From the NCBI GenBank assembly GCA_028564675.1, contig JAOVVO010000102.1, forward strand, positions 62,001-126,000: 64,000 nucleotides of DNA, in the 5' to 3' direction. Positions 38,901 to 50,069 of the stretch are shown here, in pieces (position 1 is the first letter of the stretch; every line of letters begins with the position of its first letter). This DNA is from Onchocerca lupi. Its lineage: Eukaryota; Nematoda; Chromadorea; Rhabditida; Onchocercidae. Both the position numbers and the translations under genes were made by a program. Under the pieces are notes generated by a model, which was given only the letters and a program-made list of their open reading frames with translations, was not told the origin of the DNA and searched no databases.

Positions 38901-40090
38901 TCGGTAAAAACTTGATTTGAAATTTTGAATTTGAATTTTTAGATTTGGATTTTGAATCTGAATTTAAATTTTTTAAGTTTCTACTGTATTTTGAATTTGA
39001 AATTTTGCATTTCTTTCTACTGCAACATTATTAATATTAGTCTATTTTTCTTCACTTTTCTAATTTTTTTTTGATTTCTCGTTTTAGCGTACTTCATTTT
39101 TTTCCATTCCTTTGGCTTACATTCGAGCTGATTTACTTTGTTTTAAGTATGTTTTAACATCCAATTTTTTTATAAAAAGTACATTATTTTTATTCGATTA
39201 TTAATTCAAATATTTTCATTAAAAATTTATGAACAATATTTTGAAACTTAAATTTTTTTTTTTTTTTATGATTAATAACTTACAAATGAATCATCACATA
39301 TTGTGAATAATAAAATTAGCATATTTGACATGTTTTTAATTTAGCAAAGTATTTTATGTTATACAATTTATTTAGTTTCTGCTTTTTTTTCTTTTTTAGT
39401 ACTCATTATTATTCAGTTGAGATTTTAATTTAAAAATAATAACATCAATGTTGGATTAACCATATTTTCAAACTTCCTAATAATGATAAAATTACTTGCA
39501 GGTCAGAGGTCACGTTGAAGACAATCACATATGATACGAACTTCCGTAAGCTCGTGTACCTCATTAAGCTTTGATTAGATTTTAAATCTTAAAATTTAAA
39601 TCATAAAATAAATTGAATTATTACAATTAATTTTTTCACCTCTCATCTCTAATCCTTATCAAAATGCCAAATTGCTGATATTTTCTATTTGATTAAAATA
39701 GTGATAAAATTATAATTATTAATAATGATGAAGGGATTTTCGAATAGAAATCACATATTGGTGCGACTTTAATCAATCAAATTTCAATATTTTATTAATT
39801 AGATTAAAAAATTTAATTAAAATGCAAAAGTATATTAAAAATGATTTACATCTTTCTTTCTTGTGTTTTTACTTCTGGAAATTACTCACCTCATCCAATC
39901 TTTTAAATAGGGCAGGTTAATTAATTAATATTTAATTTATGATGGCAAATTCGCTTATCCAATCTTTTTTTTTAATGCCAACTTACACAATTCTTTTAGG
40001 CATTTATGATAGTTCATGTTAATCAACTGATAAGTTGGCTTTGAAAAATCAAGTGAAAAAGGAAATGAAAGTTACGGAGACTACATTTAG
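32950..40090. other. Gene-free A+T-rich spacer
   Basis: No gene recognised. Low-complexity GAATTT/TTTGAA-rich DNA runs from about 38700 to 39010. A G+C-richer patch at 39500-39570 stands out and begins at a TTGCAG acceptor-like site. On the minus strand the patch holds MRYTSLRKF..-type sequence followed by GTAATT; neither reading links to further exons. It also carries the DR1 motif listed separately. Confidence 0.5.
39500..39512 (+). promoter_or_regulatory. Perfect DR1 nuclear-receptor motif
   Basis: AGGTCA-G-AGGTCA, two perfect consensus half sites spaced by one base, inside a small G+C-richer island about 2.4 kb upstream of the four-helix membrane protein gene. DR1 is the classical RXR/HNF4-type element. 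Binding is inferred from the motif alone. Confidence 0.4.
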
Positions 40091-40099
40091 GTAAACAAT

Positions 40100-40580
40100 A
40101 GAAGAAAACTTGCAAATTTAGTAAATAAAAATTAAGAATAAATGATATTTTGTGATTTTTAAATTTATGATTTCAATATTTTCTTGCTTTTTCGTCAACT
40201 TTTTTCTTTTTTTTTTTTTTTGTTAGAAAATTTTAGGGAAAATCTTTGAAATATTTTAAAAATAAACTTTACAAATTTAATGAATGAAAATTATGAAACA
40301 AATGAAATTTTTTGTCATTTTCAGCACATGATTTCATGAATTTATGATTTATAAAGAAAAAGTTTTGCAAATCGAATGAATAAAAATTAAAAAATGAATG
40401 AATGATTTTCAATTTATAATTTTATGATTTATGATTATCGGATTTTTCGTCATTTTTTTTTTTTTTTTTTGCTAAACATTATTTAACAAAAAAAGTATTT
40501 CAAATTTAGTGAATAAAAATTAAGAAATAAATTGAAAATTACAAAAATAGAATGAAATTTTATGATTTACATTTTTTTTC
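40100..40580. repeat. Degenerate tandem repeat, about four copies
   Basis: The motif GCAAATTTARTGAATAAAAATTAAGAA.AAATGAA, followed by TTATGATTT, recurs near 40110, 40272, 40367 and 40498, with T-rich tracts between copies. Non-coding. Confidence 0.55.
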
Positions 40581-40814
40581 AATAATTTCATAACTTTTTC
40601 ATTTTTTTTTTAAATTTTTTCCTCGTCTTTTTTAGCCGAACAAATTTTTTGAGCAATGTTTGACTCATTTAACTTGAACAATGATATTTTATCATTAAAA
40701 ATCAAATCTTAGCTAATTTGCTCTTTAAGTTTTATTTAAAACAAATTTTTCGTTCTTCTTTTTTTCCTTCGCTCACATATATATAATAATAAATCTTCTG
40801 GAAGATGCAGCAAT

Positions 40815-40880
40815 CATCATCATCATCATCAAATTGCACCTGCACTTGCACTTGCACTTGCAAACTTGCAAGCTTGCATT
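40815..40880. repeat. ATC and TTGCAC short tandem repeats
   Basis: (ATC)5-6 is followed by repeated TTGCAC hexamers and a TTGCAA/GCTTGCA tail. The frame is open across this simple repeat, but no acceptor, donor or start supports a gene. Confidence 0.75.
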
Positions 40881-41249
40881 ACTATGGCTGATTTTTTTAT
40901 TATTTTAAAACAAACTTTTTGAAATTTTAACTTTTCCTTTCTTTTTCCTATTGATTTCAATGTTGTATTAATGACAGTATTGATGATGATAATGAATAGT
41001 TAATTGAACTTTTCCAAACTTTCCATTTTTTAAAATTCATTTAAAATCAGTAGATATATTCCGGTAATGTAATTTTTAACAGATAAACTAAGAAATCAAA
41101 AATTAATTTTATAATCTGGTATGATATGAGTATTTTTTCACTTTTATAATTATCTTATTATTTCAAATTTAATCAAATTTTTTTCGAAATATTTTCTTCG
41201 AAAAAAAAAAGTTTGTTTAGATGTAAAACTTGATTCGAATATCCTATCT

Positions 41250-41250
<1 letters not shown>

Positions 41251-41281
<31 letters not shown>
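41251..41281. repeat. Poly(A) run of 31
   Basis: The longest homopolymer in the window lies 0.6 kb upstream of the four-helix membrane protein gene. Such runs could be the tail of an old retroposed copy, but the preceding sequence shows no recognisable gene copy. Confidence 0.9.
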
Positions 41282-41284
<3 letters not shown>

Positions 41285-41871
41285 TATCCTTTCCTTACTT
41301 TTTTTTCTAAATTTTATCGTTTTTTAAGAATATCAAATCTTTTTAATGTTCGAATTTTTTTTTTTAAACTATAATTCGCAAATATTTTATCGCGAAATTG
41401 CGATTGTTTACGAAGAGAATGCATCGAAGCAGGCGATTTTAATTGAAACTTCAAATAAGCCTAAGCATCAAATAAACTTCATAATAATCTCATCAGAATG
41501 CATTAGTTACTAGCAATAGTAGTATTTCATTTCATTTTTAATTATCATAAATAGCCTAGTTGATCGATATTTCTGGGCTCATTTCGATGCATTAAACTTG
41601 GCTTACATTCGAATAATTAGTAAAAGTAAACTGAGAATTATTAAAACGATTACTATAATATTTCTAGATTGATTTCTTCCAATTGTTGCTTTATTTCTTT
41701 GATCTGTTCTTCCTAATTGATTTCGAATGAATTCGACCAAAAAAAAAATACCAATTCTTATTCAGTTCGCTTAGATTGAATTACCGAACAACTTCTGCAT
41801 CGGTTGCAATTTTATATCGAAATATATTTTATATCGAATATCTGATTTCGAATTATTTTCTTGTTGCAATA

Positions 41872-44313
41872 ATGGATGGTGATGATGAACGACGATATTG
41901 TTTTCGATTGGTACCATTAGAGGTAAGCCACTAATATAACCTAAAATTATTGAAAAAGTTTTCCATCAAATAGATTTATTTACTTAAAACATTATTTCCT
42001 AAAGTAGACCTATTCGCTAGACTGAAATTTGGGAGAGTATGAAAGTTAACCTAAAATTATTTTGAAAAACAAAAATTTATTTAATACAGCAGTTTAGGTA
42101 AATTAACTAAAGTAAATAATTTAAAATACTACATTTGTGATGAAATTTTACGAAATTCAAGTTGACGTCATTAGCATAAAAAAGAAAAAAGTTATATTTT
42201 TGACGAAGTTTTGTAAAATTAGGATTGACGTCATTGGCAGTAGAAAAAAAGTTGCATTTGTGACAAAGTTTTTTCAAGTCGTGATTGATGTCATGCAGCA
42301 TAAAATTAATTTTCAGTATGCTAAATGAATGATTTAATTTTTTGCATATACTGTCAGAACTTCTGATTAATTAGTTAATTAATTAGCACTACTTGCAAAA
42401 GCTAAAATTTACTAATTACTCTTAATCATCAATATGACAAATTAATTGATAAATTACTACAGTATATATTTGACAGTGCTAATTTGTAGATTTGTTGTAA
42501 ATTAGTTGTTGCTGGTGATATCCTGCTTCATTTGCTCATTTGTGGATTTTTCATCAAATTAGCAACATCTGAAATGATTTTTATACCATTTGGTGTCACA
42601 CAACTGATGTTAACAATCTTATCAGTACTATTTTATATTGGAATTGTGAAAGAATCAGATAAATTAATGATACCGATGATCGTTGCTAAAGTAAACTACT
42701 TGTTTATTGTATTATTTTTACTGAAATTAATAAAAAAAATTCAAGAAAGTTCGATAAAAATTAAGAATAAATAGGAATTTAATCATAAATTATGAGAACT
42801 TGAATATTTTAAAATAATTTTACAAGTTCCTATTAAAATTTATATAAGCAAATATGAAAAGAAAAAAATTTAATTATAAATATGGTAGCTTGAATATTTT
42901 ATAACAAATTTAAAACTAAAAATATTTTTTTTAGAGTTGACGAGAGTAATTTCTCTCTAGATTTGAAGCCTAAGGATCAGAATTCTGGAAGAGAACTTGG
43001 CTTAATTTCAAACTAAAAAAACATTTTTTTTTTTGTGCTAATCCTGATATTTAAAAGGTCATCCTATTACACATCAATTTAATTGATTAAATTTTTTTTC
43101 GACATAATTTTTAACGAGCAAGTAAAAGCAAGAGACCAAATAGTACTGCCAATGATTAGAAAAATTTGAAGACGATTGTTAACTTTGTTAAGTTTTTAGC
43201 GAGCTAACTTTGATAACATTGATAAGCTTTTATTAAATCTTGAAAAGTTTTGAAGAGAATTTACTCATTTAATTTTAAACTTCATTTAAAGGTTTGTCCT
43301 GCGCATCCAAATTTTTGCAAATTTAAGCCCGAATTCTGGAAGAAAAATTAATGCTAATCAGAAATGCATGATTCGAATATAATTTTCACAATAATTTCTT
43401 ATCTTTATCTTATATCAAAACTGATAACGATAATCAGTCACAATCCCTCACAATCCCTAATAGCATTTTTCATATCAGAGAAAAATTTTTTAAATTTCCA
43501 GGTTATAATAATATTAATAATTGCTACTGTGACAATCCTAACATGGATTGCATTTGTACTATCGCTATTTGTACTTATTCATCTTGAAAGCCCAATTAGT
43601 AAGTATTTTATGGTTTTTCTATTTTAAAAAAGATTTTAAGCTTGAATTTTTCTCTTAAATTTTAAAAATTTTGAAATTTCTAGTAATTACCATTCAAATT
43701 GTCAAGGTTTATTCCACTAAATTGCTTAACAGCAAAGTCTGTGGTCCGGTTAAGTTTGTAATCAGTTGAAATTACAATTCTTCTTAGATATTTTTAAGAA
43801 AGAAAGAATATGCTTTCTTAATTTCAATAGCAAAAAGTTTAATTAATAATTTGATTACTAATTTTATCAATTTGAACTTCCAAATTGAATTAATTAAAAT
43901 TTCAAATGAGACACAACAATTTTTGCATGCTTAAATCTAATTTTTTTAATTAATCGAATAATTATTATTCAAAGTGATATTTTATAAAATCCATTCCTTT
44001 CTGTAATTTTTTTTCGTAATTTTGAAAATAAACACGAATTTTTTTATAAATTTTTTTTTATAAAAAAAAAATCTTTTATATAAAAATTAAATTTTAATTA
44101 ATTTTTGTTGCAGAAGGATTGTCAACATTAGCATATTTCGAATTGCAAAGTATTGCAATGACGATTTGTTTGACAATACTGATAATGGAAGGCGCAATTT
44201 TAAATGCCGGTTACAAGCATATCAAGCAAAAGATAGATCAAAGAGATGCCGACGATGAATTCATTCCATTTGTGAACGGTGGAAATTTGACGATGAAACC
44301 AACTGTTGTATGA
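41872..44313 (+). CDS. Small four-transmembrane-helix protein, family unassigned
   Basis: Four exons, 41872-41922, 42490-42690, 43502-43598 and 44114-44313, with consistent phases and GT..AG introns; the product is 182 aa. It starts MDGDDERRYCFRLVPLE, a short polar N-terminus. Four hydrophobic segments follow at about residues 20-40, 49-66, 84-114 and 118-140; an acidic and basic linker (KESDKL) separates helices 2 and 3, and LHLESPI..KGLST separates helices 3 and 4. The C-tail (about 145-182) is hydrophilic: GYKHIKQKIDQRDADDEF then IPFVNGGN. Topology predicts both ends in the cytosol. The layout recalls small metazoan tetraspan families such as LAPTM-like or insect DUF4728-like proteins, but I see no diagnostic motif, so no function is assigned. 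Splice phases and hydrophobic periodicity make it a real gene. Confidence 0.78.
42125..42306 (+). repeat. Three-copy intronic repeat carrying CRE-like TGACGTCA
   Basis: In the first intron of the four-helix protein gene, a unit of 60-63 bp (GTGAYRAARTTTTRY.A.., then GATTGACGTCATTRGCA, then an A run and GTT.CATTT) occurs three times. TGACGTCA lies at 42163-42170 and 42226-42233, and a degenerate TGATGTCA at 42286-42293. The palindrome is the consensus site for CREB/ATF bZIP proteins. Open frames on both strands here are by-products of the repeat. Confidence 0.7.
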
Positions 44314-44564
44314 AAATAATAATTTAAAAATTAAATTTTAAAAATTTTGCTTCAATTTATGAAATTTTAAAATTATGCATTGTAATTCTATAATTGTTTA
44401 TATTTCAATAATCCTTTTTTTTTTTCAACAAACAAATTTCACATTGTTTACACTAAGAAATTCATTATTATCAATGAATTCGTAAATATTAATTCAATAC
44501 TTTAAGCCCTAATTACCAAATGTAAAATTAAACAATCAATGATAAAATCATTTTTAGATCGTTC

Positions 44565-44570
44565 AATAAA
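44565..44570 (+). terminator. Possible poly(A) signal of the four-helix protein gene
   Basis: AATAAA lies 251 bases past the stop codon; nearer canonical hexamers were not seen. The distance is long for a nematode 3' UTR, so this is tentative. Confidence 0.3.
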
Positions 44571-44580
44571 AATTTATTTG

Positions 44581-44898
44581 TTAATGATAAGAAAGTTATT
44601 GTTATCAATAAATTGTGATATTATTTTCATATTTAAATAATTTCAAATTTATGAAATTTGGTACCATAATTTCTCAATTGTTTACATTTAAACAATATTT
44701 TCTTTCTCTACTTGTTTATGATAAGAAATTTATTGTTATCAGTAAATCGGATATTATTTTATGCTTATATACTGCTTTTTTATATTATCAACAATACAAA
44801 TCAACAATCTTATTAAGATAAGTCAATAGCTATTTATTTTTTTGTGATAAGGAATGTATTGTTATCAGTAAATCGTATATTATTTCATATTTAAATAG
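44581..44898. repeat. Three spaced copies of a 57-60 bp direct repeat
   Basis: Copies at 44581-44640, 44716-44774 and 44842-44898 share TGATAAGRAAKTTATTGTTATCARTAAAT, then GATATTATTTYATATTTAAATA. Each contains the short palindromic pair TGATAA..TTATCA. A weaker fourth copy is near 44453. Non-coding. Confidence 0.65.
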
Positions 44899-44899
44899 T

Positions 44900-47430
44900 C
44901 TGCTGTAAACTTAGCAACAATACACATATCAATAATCTTAACATTAATGAAATTAGATCTTCTCCTTAGTTATTAATAAATAAATTTGGATTAAATTTCT
45001 TTGTGGTTTATATTGGCTGAGTGAAATTGAGAACGATTAAATTTATCGTACTAATTATTGATTGAATAAAATTTCTAACATTTTGCAATCTAATTTTACG
45101 TTTAAATGTCATGTCATTGTAGCAAAAATATATTAAGTTGTATAATAGAATCGATTTTAGAATGTTCTAATAAACATATATGCAAATTTTTTGTGAAAAA
45201 ATCAGTGATAAAATGATTTTACATGTAAAATTGATCATCTTCAATAAATCACTTCATCATCCTCAGATTTAATTAAATAAACTTAATGTTAATTAGTCAT
45301 TTTCATCATCAGCAATTTGTTTTTTTAAACATTGTTTTACATTTTGTGCGTCACTTGCAAATTTCAAAGTTCAAAGTGCATATTATTGCATTGTGCTTAA
45401 TGCTTAATGAGCAGTGACGAAAATGAAGCAGTCTTAATTTTCCTCGACGAAACTTTCTATAATTTTCCTTCGTATTTCACTTTTTAAAGTTACAAATTAG
45501 TTGAAATCGCTGGATTTTAATGAAAATTGCAAAACTAGAAATTATATTCAAGTAATCTCAGATGAGAAGCATAGAATTGCAATTCAAAGCGGAACAATTG
45601 AAGAGAGCAAACAATTTTCTTTCAATTTCGCACAGCTGAGATAATCATTAAAGATTGCAAATTGATTGAAAACAGAAAGGAAAAAGACGATTTATTACCT
45701 GTATTGGCTTCAGAAATCAAAAAAAAATTCACATACTTGAAATTTCTTAATTGAATTTGGAAAATTCATGTATTTAAAAAGTTTCCCACTCACAATCGAT
45801 ATTCAGCAAAAAACATGAATTGCAAACTTTTGTAACTTTTAGGTTCTTATAAATTAGATATGCAATGAAAATACGATTGATTTCATGGATATATCGAAAG
45901 ATAATAGATCAATCAAATTTAGAAATGATGAATTTTGATTAATTATCAATAAATATTTGATATGAAATCTTTCTTTTATACCAGTATATTTTGATGTTGA
46001 TGAAAATACGATAACATGAATTTGTGTAATTAATTACCTATTTCATAATTCCCTTAATTAAATTGCCTATTTCATGTTCCAAAAAAATTTTCCAAAATAA
46101 ATTTATTTGCAATATAAATATTTCAATGATCAAATTCAATCATTAATCTAGATTTCTTTCATACGTACATATTCCTTCAGTCATTTCATTCAAATTTAAA
46201 AAAAAAAATTTCGAGGAGAAATTTTCGTTTTTGATTGATTAATAGTGCGCAAATGTCCATCTATCCAGTTATCTTTGAAAAATTTACAAAAATGCGCAAC
46301 TATTAACAGCTAATGATGCGGAAATTTTTTAAAACAGTCGATTGACGTTGCGCAAAATTTTCATTTGTAATCAATTAGTAATGCGGAAACATACAATCAT
46401 CATTGTCTTCTTTTATTTTTATTTTTCATTTTTTATATGAAAAGATGCATCTGTAATCGTTTAAAATTGTGCTGATAACTATTAATTGATAATTCGAACT
46501 TTAAAAATGCCATCAATGAGCAGTTAATGATGCGGAAGTGACCACTGATAATAACTTAAAATTCATTTTCAATCAACTAATCTTTGCAATCGTAATCATT
46601 TGTAATGGTCGAAATTGGAAGAATGAGCATTTTTGATCGATTAATAATGCGCAAATGTCCATTTTTCATCACTTATGGTTAATGCTAAATTAGGCCATGC
46701 CATTTTTATCGCTTAATTATGCTCGAATTTCTTTTCGATAAAAGCTATCGATATATATATTTGTATATCATTAATCGATCGAAAATGCACATTTTTTTTA
46801 AATTCTAGACGATGGCAAATGGAATGATATAGCTATTTTGTGGGATTTTTGAAAAAATGGAAATAAATATCGAAAATAAATATCAGAAATGAATATAAAA
46901 ATAATTATAATAATTATAAAAACAAAAATATATTAAATAAATAATAATGTAAAAACAGACATAAATAAATATTAAATATGCATATGTTTTATAATGTCCG
47001 TTCAAAATGATAAAAATTTTTGCGATTTCGAATTGAAGCGATATTTGAAAGAAATTAAGTAAATGACAAAGAAATACGATTCACAAACATGAATTAAATA
47101 TCTAAAATAAGCCGTTACCAAAACTCGAGAATTACAATAAAAGGAAATTTTTATATGTAGAATATAAATTCTTTTAAGTGTATATAGAATCAGAATTTAA
47201 TTAATTAACAATAATTTTAGTTTCAAAATGCTGGAGATGAATCTTTGATTTTTCATTTGATTTGAATCAAAAAATGGATATCCATTAACAGTTCGCATGA
47301 TTTTACGCTAGAAAATTTACTCAAATATTCCAAACATTTTCACTTTTCATTCGAATTATCAGAAGTTTTAAATGATGCATCGTAAAATAATCAGATATCT
47401 ATTTGATTCTGATTCCATCCCTTCAAAGTC
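44900..47430. other. Gene-free A+T-rich spacer
   Basis: Nothing recognised as a gene. A segment at 45550-45770 reads openly in two overlapping plus-strand frames after a TCTCAG acceptor-like site, but has no matching donor or homology. Words such as TGATTGATTAATAGTGCGCAAATGTCCAT (near 46230) recur near 46635, with weaker copies near 46310, 46370 and 46525. A DR1-like AGTTCA-A-AGTGCA lies at 45368-45380. Confidence 0.5.
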
Positions 47431-47437
47431 AAAATCC

Positions 47438-47495
47438 GAAGTACTGCAATATCAGGTGAAACTTTTGAAACTTTCACCTGATATTGCAACACTTC
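47438..47495. other. miRNA-sized hairpin
   Basis: The 24-base arms (GAAGTACTGCAATATCAGGTGAAA and its partner) pair at 22 of 24 positions around a 10-base loop, 58 bases in all. A second perfect 14-bp hairpin (AAAACATTAACTTG / CAAGTTAATGTTTT, 47561-47597) follows 65 bases later. Both are in spacer. Transcription is unknown. Confidence 0.6.
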
Positions 47496-47842
47496 AAATT
47501 TCAGATAAATATGCTAAAATTTTTGTTAAAAGCAAATTTGCACGATGATAAATCTTCAAGAAAACATTAACTTGAAAATTTTCCAAGTTAATGTTTTTTT
47601 TTTTCTTTAACCTGATATTCGTCACGAGAAATGATAATATTAAGATTTGCATTGCAATAAAATCCGTTAGTTGCGTAAATTTACTTTTAGAAAAGTTTCT
47701 GTTAATACTTTTTTTAATAATACTAAAATTGAGAATTCTAATATCAACAGTTCCTTTTTTTTACTAATCATTATTTACCTCTGAAGAAATAAAAAATTTA
47801 GATCTTTCTACAGTAAGCAGTTTTCTATAGCTTCAATGTAAA

Positions 47843-47862
47843 AGGTTAAAGTTCAAAGTCCA
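47843..47862 (+). promoter_or_regulatory. Three nuclear-receptor half sites spaced by one base
   Basis: AGGTTA-A-AGTTCA-A-AGTCCA forms two overlapping DR1 arrangements, the second matching the CAAAGTCCA word typical of HNF4 sites. It stands about 3.4 kb past the 3' end of the DDR gene. Motif evidence only. Confidence 0.35.
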
Positions 47863-48144
47863 CAAATTTGTAATAGTAAACAGTATACAGTTGTAAATGA
47901 ATTTCGATTGCAATTTCCATGTTAATATAATACATTCAAAGTGCTAGTGATTTTTCAAAGATTTTGTCATAGCTACTATCAGTTCTTGCTGATTAGATTA
48001 TCAGCTCCATTGATTAGACTGACATCCTGTTGGTTGAATTTTTGAAGTTTTTTGAATTTTTGTATAATGGATTAGTTCTCAAAGCATTCAGAGAAGTCAT
48101 TTTTTTTTGTTCACTTGAAAAAATTTTTTATTATAAAATTTGCT

Positions 48145-48355
48145 TTTTCAATCAACATTCCATCATATCAACAGTTATCGACCAGCATTCCATGATTCTA
48201 TCATATCAACAGTTATCAATCAGCATTCCGCGATTCAATTATACCACCAGTTATCAGTATTCCATCATTCCATGGTTACACCACATTATCAGCCATCAGC
48301 ATTCCTCATATCATCAGTTATTAAGTATTCCAACAATTTATCAGCTAACTAGACA
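48145..48355. repeat. Degenerate minisatellite, about 40 bp unit
   Basis: Five or so units built from CAGCATTCCATCATATCAACAGTTATC words. All three plus-strand frames are unusually free of stops because of the repeat, which explains apparent ORFs of 70 and 119 codons. These encode only the repeat and have no acceptor or homology. Confidence 0.75.
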
Positions 48356-48399
48356 GCCCATTTTGATAATTCATTCTGATACCTACTAGTATCATAAAA

Positions 48400-49425
48400 T
48401 AAAATGTTATAGCATTGCACTTCAAACTAGCTTAAAATAGGAAAAACTTCAGATATCCGGAAAATTCATTGATAACTACAAATCTTTTGATATGATAAGA
48501 TCAATTTTAATTAACGATTTTCTATTTGTATTACAGATATATAAAGTTGGATGGAAGCAATAATTGAAAAAACAGCGGATCATTACATATTTCTCTGATA
48601 ATTTGAAATTCATTCAAAAAAAATACTTTTAAATTTCTCTTTAGATTCCTCACATTCAATCGATTTCCACTCAAATTCAGAAAACTGAAAATTTTAACTA
48701 ATTATCAATTATTAGGTATTTTAGAAGATAGCATAGATTTCTTTCGATTTCGAACGTTTCGATTGAATTTTTAGTAGATTCAAATGATTATTTCATGGCA
48801 TAATAATAGATTCTTATTATCATTATTTCTTATTATAACAATACATTAATGGTAAAATAGATAGAACGTATTCTGGTAATATTCCAAAAATGATAAATTT
48901 CTTCTTTGAATTAATACAGAAATCTTTGAAGTAAATGAAGAATGTTTCTAGAATGAACGAACAGGTAAGTTGCGGTCATATCGACAAAAATATGTATATT
49001 TCGAATTTTTATCAGTTTAACACAATGCAAATTTAACTTAGAATAAATTGATTGATTTTTGATTGTCAGAGAAAAACTGAAAAAAAAAATTTGGAATACA
49101 TCGGACAACTATTACTATTAAATTTTCATTCGAATTTTTAAATGATTGATTGATTCGATCAAGACTAACATTCGAGTCAAAAGTTCAGCATAATGAAATC
49201 CTTTAAACTGGACATTAGCTATTATTAACTGATTAAATTATCGATTATCAACAATATTACAAAATCTTTTGCATGCTATTTCATTGCCTTATAAAATGGC
49301 TCCACTATGATCTACTATTTATCTAATGGAATTTCATCGATTGATAATATTTAAATAAATTTATATTTATCAATAACTTGCTAGAATTTTATCAGTGATA
49401 ATATTTCAATAAATCTATATTTATC
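48400..49425. other. Gene-free A+T-rich spacer
   Basis: No exon chain was found. A short repeat GATAATATTT.AATAAATYTATATTTATCAA.. occurs twice near 49345-49430, just before the repeat-family element. One random minus-strand frame (48911-49108) lacks any recognised feature. Confidence 0.5.
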
Positions 49426-49427
49426 AA

Positions 49428-50060
49428 CTAGCTGGACTCAGTCAAGTTCCGCGTGGCCGACCCAGCTAGTATATAGATAATTGAAAGCATTAATATTCGT
49501 TTGTTCAAAATCTAATTTTCACGATTTCGAAAAGTTCTTACCTATTGTTTTAAAATTTTGACACAACTCTGCATTCGAATGAGCACATGTTTTTATACAT
49601 GCGTTGCTGTAGCTCAGTCTGGTTAAGTGGAAGAAAAAAAAATACTAAGCAAATTTTTATTGAAGAAAAAGAATCTCAAATTCAAATTTGAACAGGTATT
49701 TAAAAATTCTTTTTCGGATTTTCGTTACAAATACAGAAATTTTTATATCTATATGCCATATCAGAAAGCATTTTAATTCTTACCTTGGATAAATCTACGT
49801 AATGCAATAAGCAATAGAGAGAGAGAGATGGGAGGAAAAAGGAGAACGAGAGAAAAAAAGGAGTGCGGAGTCAATAAACTCCGCGCCTCACCTATTTTTA
49901 GTTTCCACGGACGTGAAACGTGAGGAAAGTAAGTATGCTTATAATAAAACACGCGTCTACTCGAATGCAAGGCTGTATCAAAATTTGAAAGCAATCAGTG
50001 AAGAAATTGCAAAGTTATATGGATACTAACAGGAAAATTTACATTTTTCTTTATATAGAT
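49428..50060. mobile_element. Inverted pair of the dispersed repeat family (R4 and R3)
   Basis: R3 (49932-50060, plus) matches R1/R2 at 5.7-6.1 kb. R4 (about 49520-49600) is the reverse complement of the same words (AAGTTCTT..CTATTG.TTTAAAATTTTGACACAACTCTGCATTCGAATGAGCACATG). Between them lie a GTAGCTCAGTCTGGTTAAGTGG segment (49609-49630) that resembles a tRNA A box and a GCGGAGT/ACTCCGC hairpin at 49866-49885. A GGCCGACCCAGCTAGTATATAGAT boundary-like word sits at 49459-49482. No transposase frame. Most likely a foldback, MITE or SINE-derived remnant. Confidence 0.55.
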
Positions 50061-50069
50061 AATAAAGCG

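Noticed and set aside
42107..42328. Open frames on both strands in the first intron of the four-helix protein gene
   Set aside because: They are translations of the three-copy intronic repeat.
45550..45770. Exon-like open segments after TCTCAG, encoding MRSIELQFK.. and ..ENRKEKDDLLP..
   Set aside because: Two different frames overlap, no good donor for the first, and no homology; open length is within chance for six frames over 64 kb.
49602..49633. tRNA-like start with A box (GTAGCTCAGTCTGGTTA)
   Set aside because: No anticodon arm, no B box and no acceptor stem pairing; kept only as part of the repeat element.
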